9,175 nt of DNA. Origin: Woeseiaceae bacterium (lineage in GTDB: Bacteria; Pseudomonadota; Gammaproteobacteria; Steroidobacterales; Woeseiaceae). Position 1 is the first letter of the stretch; the number at the start of each line of letters is the position of its first letter. The notes below the pieces were generated by a model. It was not told the origin of the DNA. It worked only from the letters and a program-made list of their open reading frames with translations, and did no database searches. This document shows, piece after piece, positions 1 through 5,780 of this stretch. The DNA is taken from NCBI GenBank assembly GCA_013138675.1, contig WTCH01000164.1:1-9175 (forward strand), in the 5' to 3' direction. A program made the position numbers and the translations under genes.

Positions 1-395
1 CCTCTACGCTCGCCTGGGCAGATAAAACCGATATCGAAGGCCGTTGGCTCACGCAAAAAGGCGACGGCTGGATAAGGATTCAAATCGTTGGCGATTCGCT
101 GGAGGGATCTGTCGCCGGATCACCCGACCCCAAGCAGCGCGAGGAACGCAAGTTCGACGATCGAAACCCCGACACCAACCTGAGAACCCGCCGACTCGAG
201 GGCCTGACGATCATGACGGGCTTTGAGTACGGAGGTGACGGCCATTGGTCGGGCGGTACGGTTTATGACCCGAATAGTGGCAAGACGTACAAGTGCACCG
301 TAAAGCAGCTTGATGCCAATACACTGAAGATTCGTGGATTCATTGGCATATCGCTTTTTGGACGCTCCGAAACCTGGACACGAGACGACGAATAA
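1..395 (+). CDS. DUF2147 family exported protein, 5' end cut by window edge
   Basis: The frame is open from the first base (first whole codon at position 3) to a TAA at 393-395, giving 130 visible residues. The start codon lies off the window. The visible N-terminus reads STLAWA followed by DK, which looks like the end of a signal peptide with an A-W-A cleavage site, so the mature protein is probably periplasmic. The rest matches the DUF2147 pattern: an early GRW after the cleavage site, a central GGTVYDPNSGKTYKC segment and a C-terminal LKIRGFIGISLFGRSETWTR segment. DUF2147 proteins are small beta-rich exported proteins whose biochemical role is not established. Typical members are about 140-150 residues, so only the signal peptide is likely missing. 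An internal ATG at 213 begins in the middle of the domain and is not the start. The gene converges on the lipoprotein gene, and the 31 bp between them hold no clear terminator. Confidence 0.85.
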   Translation, partial: STLAWADKTDIEGRWLTQKGDGWIRIQIVGDSLEGSVAGSPDPKQREERKFDDRNPDTNLRTRRLEGLTIMTGFEYGGDGHWSGGTVYDPNSGKTYKCTVKQLDANTLKIRGFIGISLFGRSETWTRDDE

Positions 396-426
396 CGAAG
401 ATCCGACGATGCAATGTTTTTCTTTC

Positions 427-837
427 TCACTTCGATCTGTAATGTTCAATCGATGCCAACGTTGCCATCACCCCCGTTGGGTCTCCCCGCGCAATGTTAT
501 TCAACTGAACTAGTGTCGCCGCTACACCATAGAAGATCTTGCATAGTCTTGGTTGTTCTTTTGGATTGTCCTTAGGATTATCTTTGTCGGTGTAACGTAC
601 CGGTACATTGTCGCCTTCCCCGATTCCGAAGTCGCCCATAGCTGCCTGCAACGACCTGTCTCCTTGAGGATCTTCAATTTTGGCACCTACCGGTACATTG
701 TTGCCTTTCCGGGTTTCGAAGTCGTACGTCGCCCCCTGCGACGGCTCGACTCTTTGTGCAGTCGTTGTGCACCCGAAATTACTGACAATTGCGGCACACA
801 ACAGGAATGTCAGGAACCGTTTGCTTTGCGTACTCAT
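427..837 (-). CDS. small predicted lipoprotein of unknown function with internal repeat
   Basis: This 136-residue protein matches no family I recognise. It begins MSTQSKR, then a hydrophobic stretch (residues 8-19), then SNFGC with Cys23 followed by TTT. This looks like a type II signal peptide, although the -3 and -2 residues (N, F) are not ideal, so lipid attachment is likely rather than certain. The middle carries two copies of a 13-residue unit 30 residues apart (about 39-51 and 69-81), each containing GNNVPV or GDNVPV. A charged Asp/Asn/Pro/Lys stretch (DNPKDNPKE) follows, and then a conserved-looking tail with a second Cys (Cys99) before KIFYGVAATLVQ. I chose the ATG at 835-837 because GGAGG lies 5 bases ahead of it; the in-frame ATG at 849 would place that Shine-Dalgarno inside the gene. 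The 128 bp upstream, back to ridA, contain no promoter I can defend. Confidence 0.72.
   Translation of the reverse strand: MSTQSKRFLTFLLCAAIVSNFGCTTTAQRVEPSQGATYDFETRKGNNVPVGAKIEDPQGDRSLQAAMGDFGIGEGDNVPVRYTDKDNPKDNPKEQPRLCKIFYGVAATLVQLNNIARGDPTGVMATLASIEHYRSK
598..724. repeat. pair of 37-bp imperfect direct repeats inside the lipoprotein gene
   Basis: Copies at 598-634 and 688-724 match at 32 of 37 positions by eye and both begin TACCGGTACATTGT. They are 90 bp apart, an exact multiple of three, so the repeat is kept in the protein as a 13-residue unit (D-F-x-x-x-x-G-[ND]-N-V-P-V-x). This looks like duplication of about 30 codons within the gene. Confidence 0.75.
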
Positions 838-842
838 GTCGT

Positions 843-847
843 CCTCC
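843..847 (-). promoter_or_regulatory. ribosome binding site deciding the lipoprotein start
   Basis: Read on the minus strand, GGAGG is followed by 5 bases and then the ATG at 837-835. This is the strongest Shine-Dalgarno next to any start in the window. It overlaps the alternative upstream ATG at 849-847, which argues against that start. Confidence 0.7.
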
Positions 848-943
848 ATCTGCCCACGATTGACACTACGGCATGAATAAGGACAAGAAGTGAGTAAGGA
901 CTGATGTATTTCTGAGGATTTGCTGATGTCTTCCTATGGCCGA

Positions 944-982
944 TAGTTACCGGTCAGAAATCCCATTACTGATCTGTAACTA
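944..982. repeat. inverted repeat (hairpin) spanning the ridA stop codon
   Basis: The arms are 944-957 (TAGTTACCGGTCAG) and 969-982 (CTGATCTGTAACTA), separated by an 11-base loop. Of 14 opposed positions, 12 are Watson-Crick pairs. One is a mismatch (951/975), and one (953/973) is a G-T pair on the plus strand but A-C in the minus-strand transcript. The ridA stop codon (968-966 on the minus strand) sits in the loop. No run of T follows on the minus strand, so it is not a classical intrinsic terminator. It could stabilise the 3' end of the hydroxylase-ridA mRNA, act as a weak terminator, or be a dispersed repeat. Confidence 0.55.
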
Positions 983-1364
983 CCGCATCTGCTTCGATTT
1001 CAACAAGCATGCGAGGGTCAATCAGACGGCTAACCTCTACCATGGTCGTCGCGGGCATGATGTCGCCAAACGCCTCTTTGTGCGCACGCCCGATTTCTTC
1101 CCACTGATCGATGTTGGTCACGAACATGCGGGTGCGCACAACATAAGTAAGGCCTGCCCCTGCCGATTCGAGAACTTCCCGAATCACTTCGATACAACGC
1201 GTCGCCTGGGCGTAAGGATCGCCCTCGCCGACCAGTTCGCCATCCGGCCCAACTGAGGCACAGCCGGTTACTGCGATAAACGGCCCGGTGCGCACGGCTC
1301 GCGAGTATCCAACAATCGCTTCCCAGGGTGCCGCGGAGCTGTACGATTCACGCTTCATAGTCAT
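966..1364 (-). CDS. RidA/YjgF/YER057c/UK114 family protein
   Basis: A 132-residue protein, the normal length for this family of trimeric cytosolic proteins. Archetypal RidA hydrolyses reactive enamine/imine intermediates released by PLP enzymes to keto acids and ammonia. Visible family features include VTGCASVGPDGELVGEGD (32-49), the helix DPYAQATRCIEVIREVLESAG (49-69), RTRMFVTNID (77-86) and the C-terminal MVEVSRLIDPRMLVEIEADA (108-127). Arg113 in SRL lines up with the Arg that binds the substrate carboxylate in RidA, so deaminase activity is possible. The first ATG (1364-1362) has AAGG six bases ahead; a second ATG two codons later is less well placed. It lies 8 bp after the hydroxylase stop on the same strand, so the two are probably co-transcribed, and its Shine-Dalgarno partly overlaps that stop. 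Whether it is archetypal RidA or another Rid subgroup cannot be settled by eye, so I give no symbol. Confidence 0.9.
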   Translation of the reverse strand: MTMKRESYSSAAPWEAIVGYSRAVRTGPFIAVTGCASVGPDGELVGEGDPYAQATRCIEVIREVLESAGAGLTYVVRTRMFVTNIDQWEEIGRAHKEAFGDIMPATTMVEVSRLIDPRMLVEIEADAVVTDQ

Positions 1365-1372
1365 AAAATACC

Positions 1373-2617
1373 TTAGATTAGTTTATTAACTCTTTGTTTA
1401 TTATTAACTTTTAATGCCACAAACGACGCTAGCGACAATCCGATGTAAGCAGTGACCACCGGCCAGAATGTCTCTTGCTGTGCTGCTGCTCCGACAGGTA
1501 CTACGAGCAGCAGCCTGGCCAGTTCCACACGCACCGCATGCTCCCTGCCCTCGTTGAGAAGTCCGATCGTCCAAAGCTGCGCCCAAAGCATCAGGCAAGG
1601 GATCAATACACCTACTGCCCCCGTAGTGCCAATCATCCGTCCTATAGCGAGCGTTAGTAGCAAGACCACGACAAACTGCGCCAGTACGTAGTAGCGCATT
1701 CCTGGGCCAGGTGCGGCATCGAACTTCGTGACGTGCCCCAGGTCGAATGGCGGCTTAGGGTACTGCGCTGCAACATCAGGCGGCCGCCAACCCGTGCGCC
1801 GAAACCAAACGCCGATCTTGTCACGCCAACGGGCGGTCTTGCGTGCATCAAACAACAGGTAGTCATAAACCTGCAGGTTGGCCCAGAACGGGTTCCAGCT
1901 GGCCAGTGGCTTACGCACGCCGAACACCACCGGATCGTCGTCGTGTTCATCTTCGAATGTACCGAACATTCGATCCCACAGGATCAGGATGCCGCCGTAG
2001 TTCTTGTCGATGTAACGCTCGTTCTGCGCATGGTGCACGCGATGGTTTGACGGTGTGATGAGAATGTAGTCGAGCACGCCAAGGCGACGAATAGTCTGCG
2101 TATGCACCCAGAACTGATAGATCAAATTGATGGCATTAACGGTAATCAGAACTTCGAGCGGAAAGCCGATCAGGAACAAAGGCAGGTAGAAAACCCACCC
2201 GAACAGAAACCCCGTGCTGGTTTGCCGAAGTGCTGTCGAGAGATTGTAGTCCTCACTCTGGTGATGCACCGCGTGTGCTGCCCAGAGAATCGAAATCTCA
2301 TGGCTAAAGCGGTGAAACCAGTAGTAGCAAAAGTCCCAGGCGATCGCTGCTGTAACCCACAGCGCAATGCCTTGTGGCGATGTATCAAACCAGGACAGCG
2401 GCATATCGATCAGGGCAAAGTTCTGCAGCACGTAGCCCCAGATGATGAACTTCAGGAACTTTGTGAAATAGCCAGTCGTCGTGCTGAGGATGCCGGCGCT
2501 CAGGCTGTTGATCGCATCGTTCGCGCGAAACAATCCCTTGTGGCGAGCCCGATCGACGATCAGTTCGATGATGATCGCGAGCAGGAAAAACGGCACGGCC
2601 AGGGCGATTAGGTCCAT
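1373..2617 (-). CDS. fatty acid hydroxylase / sterol desaturase family membrane enzyme, AGMO-like
   Basis: A 414-residue multi-pass membrane protein of the di-iron fatty acid hydroxylase superfamily, which hydroxylates or desaturates lipids or sterols using O2. The histidine clusters are intact: HRFSH (His102, His106) after WDFCYYWF, HAVHH (His115, His118, His119), and NHRVHH (192-196) followed by NYGGILILWDRMFGTFEDE. His172 in FWVHTQ is a further likely ligand. Membrane segments precede these (about 3-21 and 40-64) and a long hydrophobic C-terminal region follows (about 305-405). The extra C-terminal membrane domain resembles alkylglycerol monooxygenase-type members; the substrate is unknown. 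The ATG at 2617 gives a plausible first membrane helix but has no good Shine-Dalgarno (the nearest GGAG is 19 bases ahead), so initiation may be weak or leaderless. It heads a unit with the RidA gene and diverges from the PLP decarboxylase gene. Confidence 0.9.
   Translation of the reverse strand: MDLIALAVPFFLLAIIIELIVDRARHKGLFRANDAINSLSAGILSTTTGYFTKFLKFIIWGYVLQNFALIDMPLSWFDTSPQGIALWVTAAIAWDFCYYWFHRFSHEISILWAAHAVHHQSEDYNLSTALRQTSTGFLFGWVFYLPLFLIGFPLEVLITVNAINLIYQFWVHTQTIRRLGVLDYILITPSNHRVHHAQNERYIDKNYGGILILWDRMFGTFEDEHDDDPVVFGVRKPLASWNPFWANLQVYDYLLFDARKTARWRDKIGVWFRRTGWRPPDVAAQYPKPPFDLGHVTKFDAAPGPGMRYYVLAQFVVVLLLTLAIGRMIGTTGAVGVLIPCLMLWAQLWTIGLLNEGREHAVRVELARLLLVVPVGAAAQQETFWPVVTAYIGLSLASFVALKVNNKQRVNKLI
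1383..1409. repeat. AT-rich patch with a 9-bp direct repeat at the hydroxylase 3' end
   Basis: TTATTAACT occurs at 1383-1391 and again at 1401-1409, in phase with the hydroxylase reading frame, within a run from about 1365 to 1415 that is far richer in A+T than the surrounding DNA. It encodes the tail around VNNKQRVNKLI, and the ridA Shine-Dalgarno lies just beyond it. It may simply keep the ridA start region unstructured. Confidence 0.4.
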
Positions 2618-2667
2618 ACGCTAATATTACGGTAAGCTCCGCGCCGTAACAGCCCCCAGAGAAGCCG
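2618..2667. promoter_or_regulatory. 50-bp divergent intergenic region, probable paired promoters
   Basis: This is the only space between the hydroxylase gene (leftward) and the PLP decarboxylase gene (rightward), so both promoters should lie in or overlap it. It contains TAATATTA (2622-2629), a palindrome that offers a -10-like TAATAT on either strand. On the plus strand this would leave a leader of about 34 bases, with a weak AGAGAAG Shine-Dalgarno at 2658-2664 before the decarboxylase ATG. On the minus strand it is so close to the hydroxylase ATG that the mRNA would be nearly leaderless. I see no convincing -35 element for either direction. Confidence 0.35.
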
Positions 2668-4008
2668 ATGATCAATCCCGCCGAACTCGAACTCCTGCAG
2701 AACGCACTGGCAAAACTCGCCGAGGGCTACGAGCACCTGCCGGACTTTACGCCGGATTTCGACACTGATGCCGCAGCAGAGGTATTGCAAACGGTCGCAA
2801 GACGCATGCAAGATAACTACCCCTACTACCACCCGCAGTACGCCGGGCAGATGCTCAAGCCGCCGCATGCGGTCGCCCGAATCGCCTACGCGATGTCACT
2901 TTGGGTTAACCCCAACAATCACGCGCTTGACGGTGGCAAAGCGAGTTCTGCACTTGAGAAAGAATGCATCGTCGACCTTGGACGAATGTACGGCTGGGAT
3001 TCTCCACTCGGCCACCTGACCGGTGGCGGCACCATGGCCAATCTCGAAGCACTGTGGGTTGCGCGTCGGCTGCACCCCGGCAAACGGGTCATTGCCTCGA
3101 AGCAGGCTCACTACACACACAGCCGCATCAGTGAAGTCCTCGGAATGCCATTCTCGCCGGTTTCGGTTGGCCATGACGGTCGGATGGACCTTGCCGAGAT
3201 CGAGAAACTGCTGCAGGCCGGTGACGTCGGGACGATTGTCGCAACGATCGGCAACACGGGTCTCGGCGCGGTTGATCGCTTGCCCGAGATACTCGACCTT
3301 GCCGCCAAGTACGATGCGCGCGTTCACGCGGACGCAGCTTATGGCGGCTATTTCGGCCTGGCCAGTGAATTGCGAGACGAAACCCGTGCCGCCTACGACA
3401 ACCTGGTTAATGTCGACTCAATCGTGGTCGACCCTCACAAACACGGATTACAACCCTACGGTTGCGGATGCGTACTGTTTCGCAATGCGGACGTCGGGAA
3501 GTTCTACAAGCACGACTCGCCATTTACCTATTTCAGTTCGGCCGAGTTGCACCTGGGCGAAATCAGCCTCGAGTGTTCGCGGCCTGGTGCCTCCGCGGTT
3601 GCACTGTGGGCGACACAGCAACTGTTTCCCCTCGAAAAAGGTGGCCAGCTTTCGACATGGTTGGACCAGGGTTTGCTCGCCGCACGCAGTTTCTGGGAAC
3701 GTCTTGATGCGAGCGAAAATTACCAGCCGCTCATGTCACCGGAACTCGATATCGTTTGCTATGCCGTCACGGCAGATAAGGCCAGCAATTCGAGCGTGAA
3801 GGCACGGCGCGTTTTCGAACTCGCCGCACAAAAGGAATTGCATCTCGCGATGATCGAGCTGCCCGTTGATCTCGTACGGACCTACGTTCCCGGGCTTGAA
3901 TCCGATGTTGAGACTGTAACGTGCCTGCGCTCGGTGCTAATGAAGCCCGAACACAAGGACTGGTTACCGCAGATTATGGCTATCCTCGAAGAATGCGCAT
4001 CAGCATGA
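2668..4008 (+). CDS. group II pyridoxal phosphate-dependent decarboxylase
   Basis: A 446-residue fold-type I PLP enzyme of the glutamate/aromatic amino acid decarboxylase family (PF00282-like), presumably cytosolic, converting an amino acid to the amine and CO2. Visible features are HPQYAGQMLKPP (55-66, typical N-terminal substrate-side motif), TGGGTMANLEAL (118-129, phosphate-binding loop), His148 in KQAHYTHSR (the His that stacks on the PLP ring in this family), HADAAYGG (220-227, with Asp222 for the pyridine nitrogen) and VVDPHKHG (253-260, with Lys258 as the Schiff-base lysine). The catalytic set is therefore intact. The substrate cannot be read from sequence; glutamate, tyrosine, aspartate and tryptophan-type enzymes all share these motifs. 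The ATG at 2668 gives a sensible N-terminus. The 3' end overlaps the crcB 3' end by 29 bp on the opposite strand. The neighbouring RidA could handle reactive by-products, but this is inference. Confidence 0.9.
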   Translation: MINPAELELLQNALAKLAEGYEHLPDFTPDFDTDAAAEVLQTVARRMQDNYPYYHPQYAGQMLKPPHAVARIAYAMSLWVNPNNHALDGGKASSALEKECIVDLGRMYGWDSPLGHLTGGGTMANLEALWVARRLHPGKRVIASKQAHYTHSRISEVLGMPFSPVSVGHDGRMDLAEIEKLLQAGDVGTIVATIGNTGLGAVDRLPEILDLAAKYDARVHADAAYGGYFGLASELRDETRAAYDNLVNVDSIVVDPHKHGLQPYGCGCVLFRNADVGKFYKHDSPFTYFSSAELHLGEISLECSRPGASAVALWATQQLFPLEKGGQLSTWLDQGLLAARSFWERLDASENYQPLMSPELDIVCYAVTADKASNSSVKARRVFELAAQKELHLAMIELPVDLVRTYVPGLESDVETVTCLRSVLMKPEHKDWLPQIMAILEECASA

Positions 4009-4384
4009 AGCCGGCGTAAAAGCAGGCGAAACCGCCGATCATCGTTATCATCAGGTACGCAAACGAATTCAGAATCTCGTTTCGCTGCAACATCGTGTGC
4101 AGTTCCATGATTAGCGCCGACAAGGTTGTGAAGCTGCCGCAAAAACCAATGGCTAACAGCAGTCGATACTGATCCGGCACGATGCCGGCGGCATTGAACC
4201 ACGCCGCGGTCGCTACGAGTTGCGCGATTGCCCCCATGATCAGGCAACCCACTAGATTGGCAGTTAGCGTTCCCCATGCGTATGACACGTCGCGTTGCAG
4301 CATGACGTTTAATGCGAACCGCGCCACCGCGCCAAGCGCGCCGCCGACAGCAACCATGCCATAAGACCAGAGAGCAACCCGCAT
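3980..4384 (-). CDS. crcB: CrcB/Fluc family fluoride channel
   Basis: A 134-residue, four-helix membrane protein, the usual size for CrcB, which forms antiparallel dimers in the inner membrane and lets fluoride leave the cell. Family motifs are GGALGAVARF (14-23), GTLTANLVG (38-46, with the pore Asn43) and GFCGSFTTLSAL (80-91). The canonical last motif is G-F-x-G-G-x-T-T-F-S-T-F, so the two Phe-box residues that line the fluoride path are both Leu here (Leu88 and Leu91). The ATG overlaps the stop of the upstream flavoenzyme gene by one base (TAATG), with AGGAAG eight bases ahead, so translation is probably coupled. There is no room for a fluoride riboswitch directly before it. The 3' end overlaps the PLP decarboxylase gene tail to tail. 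Membership in the family is clear; fluoride transport by this variant is less certain. Confidence 0.88.
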   Translation of the reverse strand: MRVALWSYGMVAVGGALGAVARFALNVMLQRDVSYAWGTLTANLVGCLIMGAIAQLVATAAWFNAAGIVPDQYRLLLAIGFCGSFTTLSALIMELHTMLQRNEILNSFAYLMITMIGGFACFYAGFMLMRILRG

Positions 4385-5352
4385 TACTCTGGCTTCCTGA
4401 GTTCTTGTTGCATCGACTCGTATTCCTGCTCCATGCGCAGAATCAGTTCACGTGCCGGCAGGATGTCATCGATATTGCCGACTCCCTGCCCGGCGCCCCA
4501 GATGTCTCGCCAGGCTTTTGCATCGGTTTTGTCTGCTTTGCCAAAGTCCATTGCTGCCTTGTTTCCCTCTGGCAGGTTGTCCGGGTCCAGCCCTGCATTG
4601 CGGATGCTGCCCTTGAGGTAGCTGCCGTGCACTCCCGTGAACAGCGAGGAATACGCAATATCTCCTGATGCGCTGTCGACAATCATCTCTTTGTAGTCGG
4701 GGATGGCATTGGCCTCCTTGGTCGCGATGAATCGCGTGCCCATATAGGCAAGATCGGCACCCAGAGCTCTGGCGGCGAGTACATCGGCACCGCTCGTCAT
4801 AGACCCCGACAGGATGATCACACCATCAAATTCACGGCGGATCTCCTTAACGAGCGCGAATGGACTCGAAGGGCCTGCGTGACCACCCGCACCGACACAA
4901 ACGGCGATAACGCCATCGACGCCCTGCTCGATCGCCTTGCGCGCGTGGCGCATGTTGATGACATCGTGAAAAACGAGTCCACCGTAGCTGTGAACGGCTG
5001 TCACTATTTCTTCGGGTGGCCTCAGACTAGTGATGATGATCGGCACTTCGTGACGAACACAGACTTCCATGTCGGCAAGCAAGCGCTCGTTGCTTTGGTG
5101 TGCGATCTGATTGACGGCGAACGGCGCCACTGGTTCGTCAGGATAGTTCTCGCGATGCTCGGTCAGCCCATCTTCTATCTGGCGGATCCAGTCATCGAGC
5201 ATTTCCTGCGGTCTTGCATTAAGTGCCGGAAATGAGCCGACAATACCCGCAGTACATTGAGCGATGACAAGGTCCGGGTTCGAAACGATGAACATCGGAG
5301 CGCCAATCAGCGGCAAGCGTAGATTCCCCTGGAGTGCGGTTGGTAGCGGCAT
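4384..5352 (-). CDS. nitronate monooxygenase / 2-nitropropane dioxygenase-type flavoenzyme
   Basis: A 322-residue FMN-binding TIM-barrel protein. Family enzymes oxidise alkyl nitronates, though some members are NADH:quinone reductases or act elsewhere, so the reaction is provisional. Visible features are LPLIGAPMF near the N-terminus (FMN-side loop), DVINMRHARKAIEQGVDG leading to GAGGHAG with the likely catalytic His158, ILSGSMTSGADVLAARALG (phosphate-binding region) and MGTRFIATKEA. I chose the ATG at 5352-5350, 14 bp after the thioesterase stop, because the family domain starts right after it. The longer frame from a GTG at 5400 would add 16 unrelated residues and overlap the thioesterase gene. 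No strong Shine-Dalgarno precedes 5352, so translation may depend on coupling to the thioesterase. The stop codon overlaps the crcB start. Confidence 0.85.
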   Translation of the reverse strand: MPLPTALQGNLRLPLIGAPMFIVSNPDLVIAQCTAGIVGSFPALNARPQEMLDDWIRQIEDGLTEHRENYPDEPVAPFAVNQIAHQSNERLLADMEVCVRHEVPIIITSLRPPEEIVTAVHSYGGLVFHDVINMRHARKAIEQGVDGVIAVCVGAGGHAGPSSPFALVKEIRREFDGVIILSGSMTSGADVLAARALGADLAYMGTRFIATKEANAIPDYKEMIVDSASGDIAYSSLFTGVHGSYLKGSIRNAGLDPDNLPEGNKAAMDFGKADKTDAKAWRDIWGAGQGVGNIDDILPARELILRMEQEYESMQQELRKPE

Positions 5353-5366
5353 CCGGCAGCAGGTCG

Positions 5367-5771
5367 TCAGGCTTTCTCGAGCATGAAGCTCGACTCGCAC
5401 TCGGCGATCACGACATCATCTGAGGCACGACGTATCTCACCTTTCAGGATAATGAGTCGCCGGCGCTCGGTTTCTATCCAGCCCTTTATCATCAGTTTTT
5501 CACCGACGCGTGCGGGGTGGCGATAACGAATCTCGCATTTCGCTGTGTGTGCCTTGCGACCTTGCTGGTAGAGAATGTTCGCGGTTACGTCATCGAGCGC
5601 GGTGTAAATGATCCCGCCATGCACCGTGTCGCTAAATCCCACATGATTCTCGTTCGGCGTGAACTCGGCCGTACACTCGTCGCCCTGAACATCGAAGTGG
5701 ATCTTGAGACCTACCGGGTTATCAACTCCGCAGGCAAAACACATGGGCGCGGCTTCGATTTCTCCTGACAT
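5367..5771 (-). CDS. hotdog-fold (4HBT/PaaI-like) thioesterase
   Basis: A 134-residue protein with the layout of the PaaI/4HBT acyl-CoA thioesterase family, which hydrolyses acyl-CoA thioesters in the cytosol, usually as a dimer or tetramer. It opens with CFACGVDNPVGLKIHF (11-26), the common Cys-x-x-Cys-G-x-x-N-P-x-G-L entry motif. It then shows VGFSDTVHGGIIYTALDD (44-61), holding the HGG turn (51-53) and an acidic residue on the hotdog helix, either of which may serve in catalysis. The central beta strands include CEIRYRHPARVGEKLMIKG. The substrate is unknown. The ATG lies 9 bp after the ccmI stop, and the gene ends 14 bp before the flavoenzyme start, so it belongs to the leftward operon. 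It has no known connection to cytochrome maturation; co-transcription is the main link. Confidence 0.87.
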   Translation of the reverse strand: MSGEIEAAPMCFACGVDNPVGLKIHFDVQGDECTAEFTPNENHVGFSDTVHGGIIYTALDDVTANILYQQGRKAHTAKCEIRYRHPARVGEKLMIKGWIETERRRLIILKGEIRRASDDVVIAECESSFMLEKA

Positions 5772-5780
5772 GTGAGGCGC

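Noticed and set aside
396..434. possible terminator between the two convergent genes at the left end (CGAAG ... CTTCG with a T-run)
   Set aside because: The stem is only five bases with a loop of about 29 bases, and the T-run is in the loop rather than after the stem.
860..865. perfect TTGACA (-35-like) on the plus strand
   Set aside because: No -10-like sequence lies 15-19 bp downstream, and no plus-strand gene follows.
553..876. plus-strand open frame with a repeated YRYIVAFP peptide
   Set aside because: The repeat is the antisense reading of the duplicated unit in the minus-strand lipoprotein gene, which has a signal peptide and a Shine-Dalgarno; this frame has neither.
2102..2611. 169-codon plus-strand open frame opposite the hydroxylase
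   Set aside because: It is a shadow of the hydroxylase gene, whose histidine motifs are on the other strand; no recognisable domain in the antisense translation.
3023..3799. 258-codon plus-strand open frame inside the decarboxylase in another frame
   Set aside because: It is out of frame with the catalytic motifs and rich in Ser/Thr/Arg, as shadows of GC-rich genes often are.
2668..4008. sphingosine-1-phosphate lyase, suggested by PLP enzyme next to a lipid hydroxylase
   Set aside because: The TGGGTMANLEAL and VVDPHKHG motifs fit amino acid decarboxylases better than S1P lyases, and no membrane anchor is present.
5353..5400. longer start for the flavoenzyme at a GTG at 5400
   Set aside because: It would add 16 residues with no family match and overlap the thioesterase gene by 34 bp; the ATG at 5352 fits the domain start.
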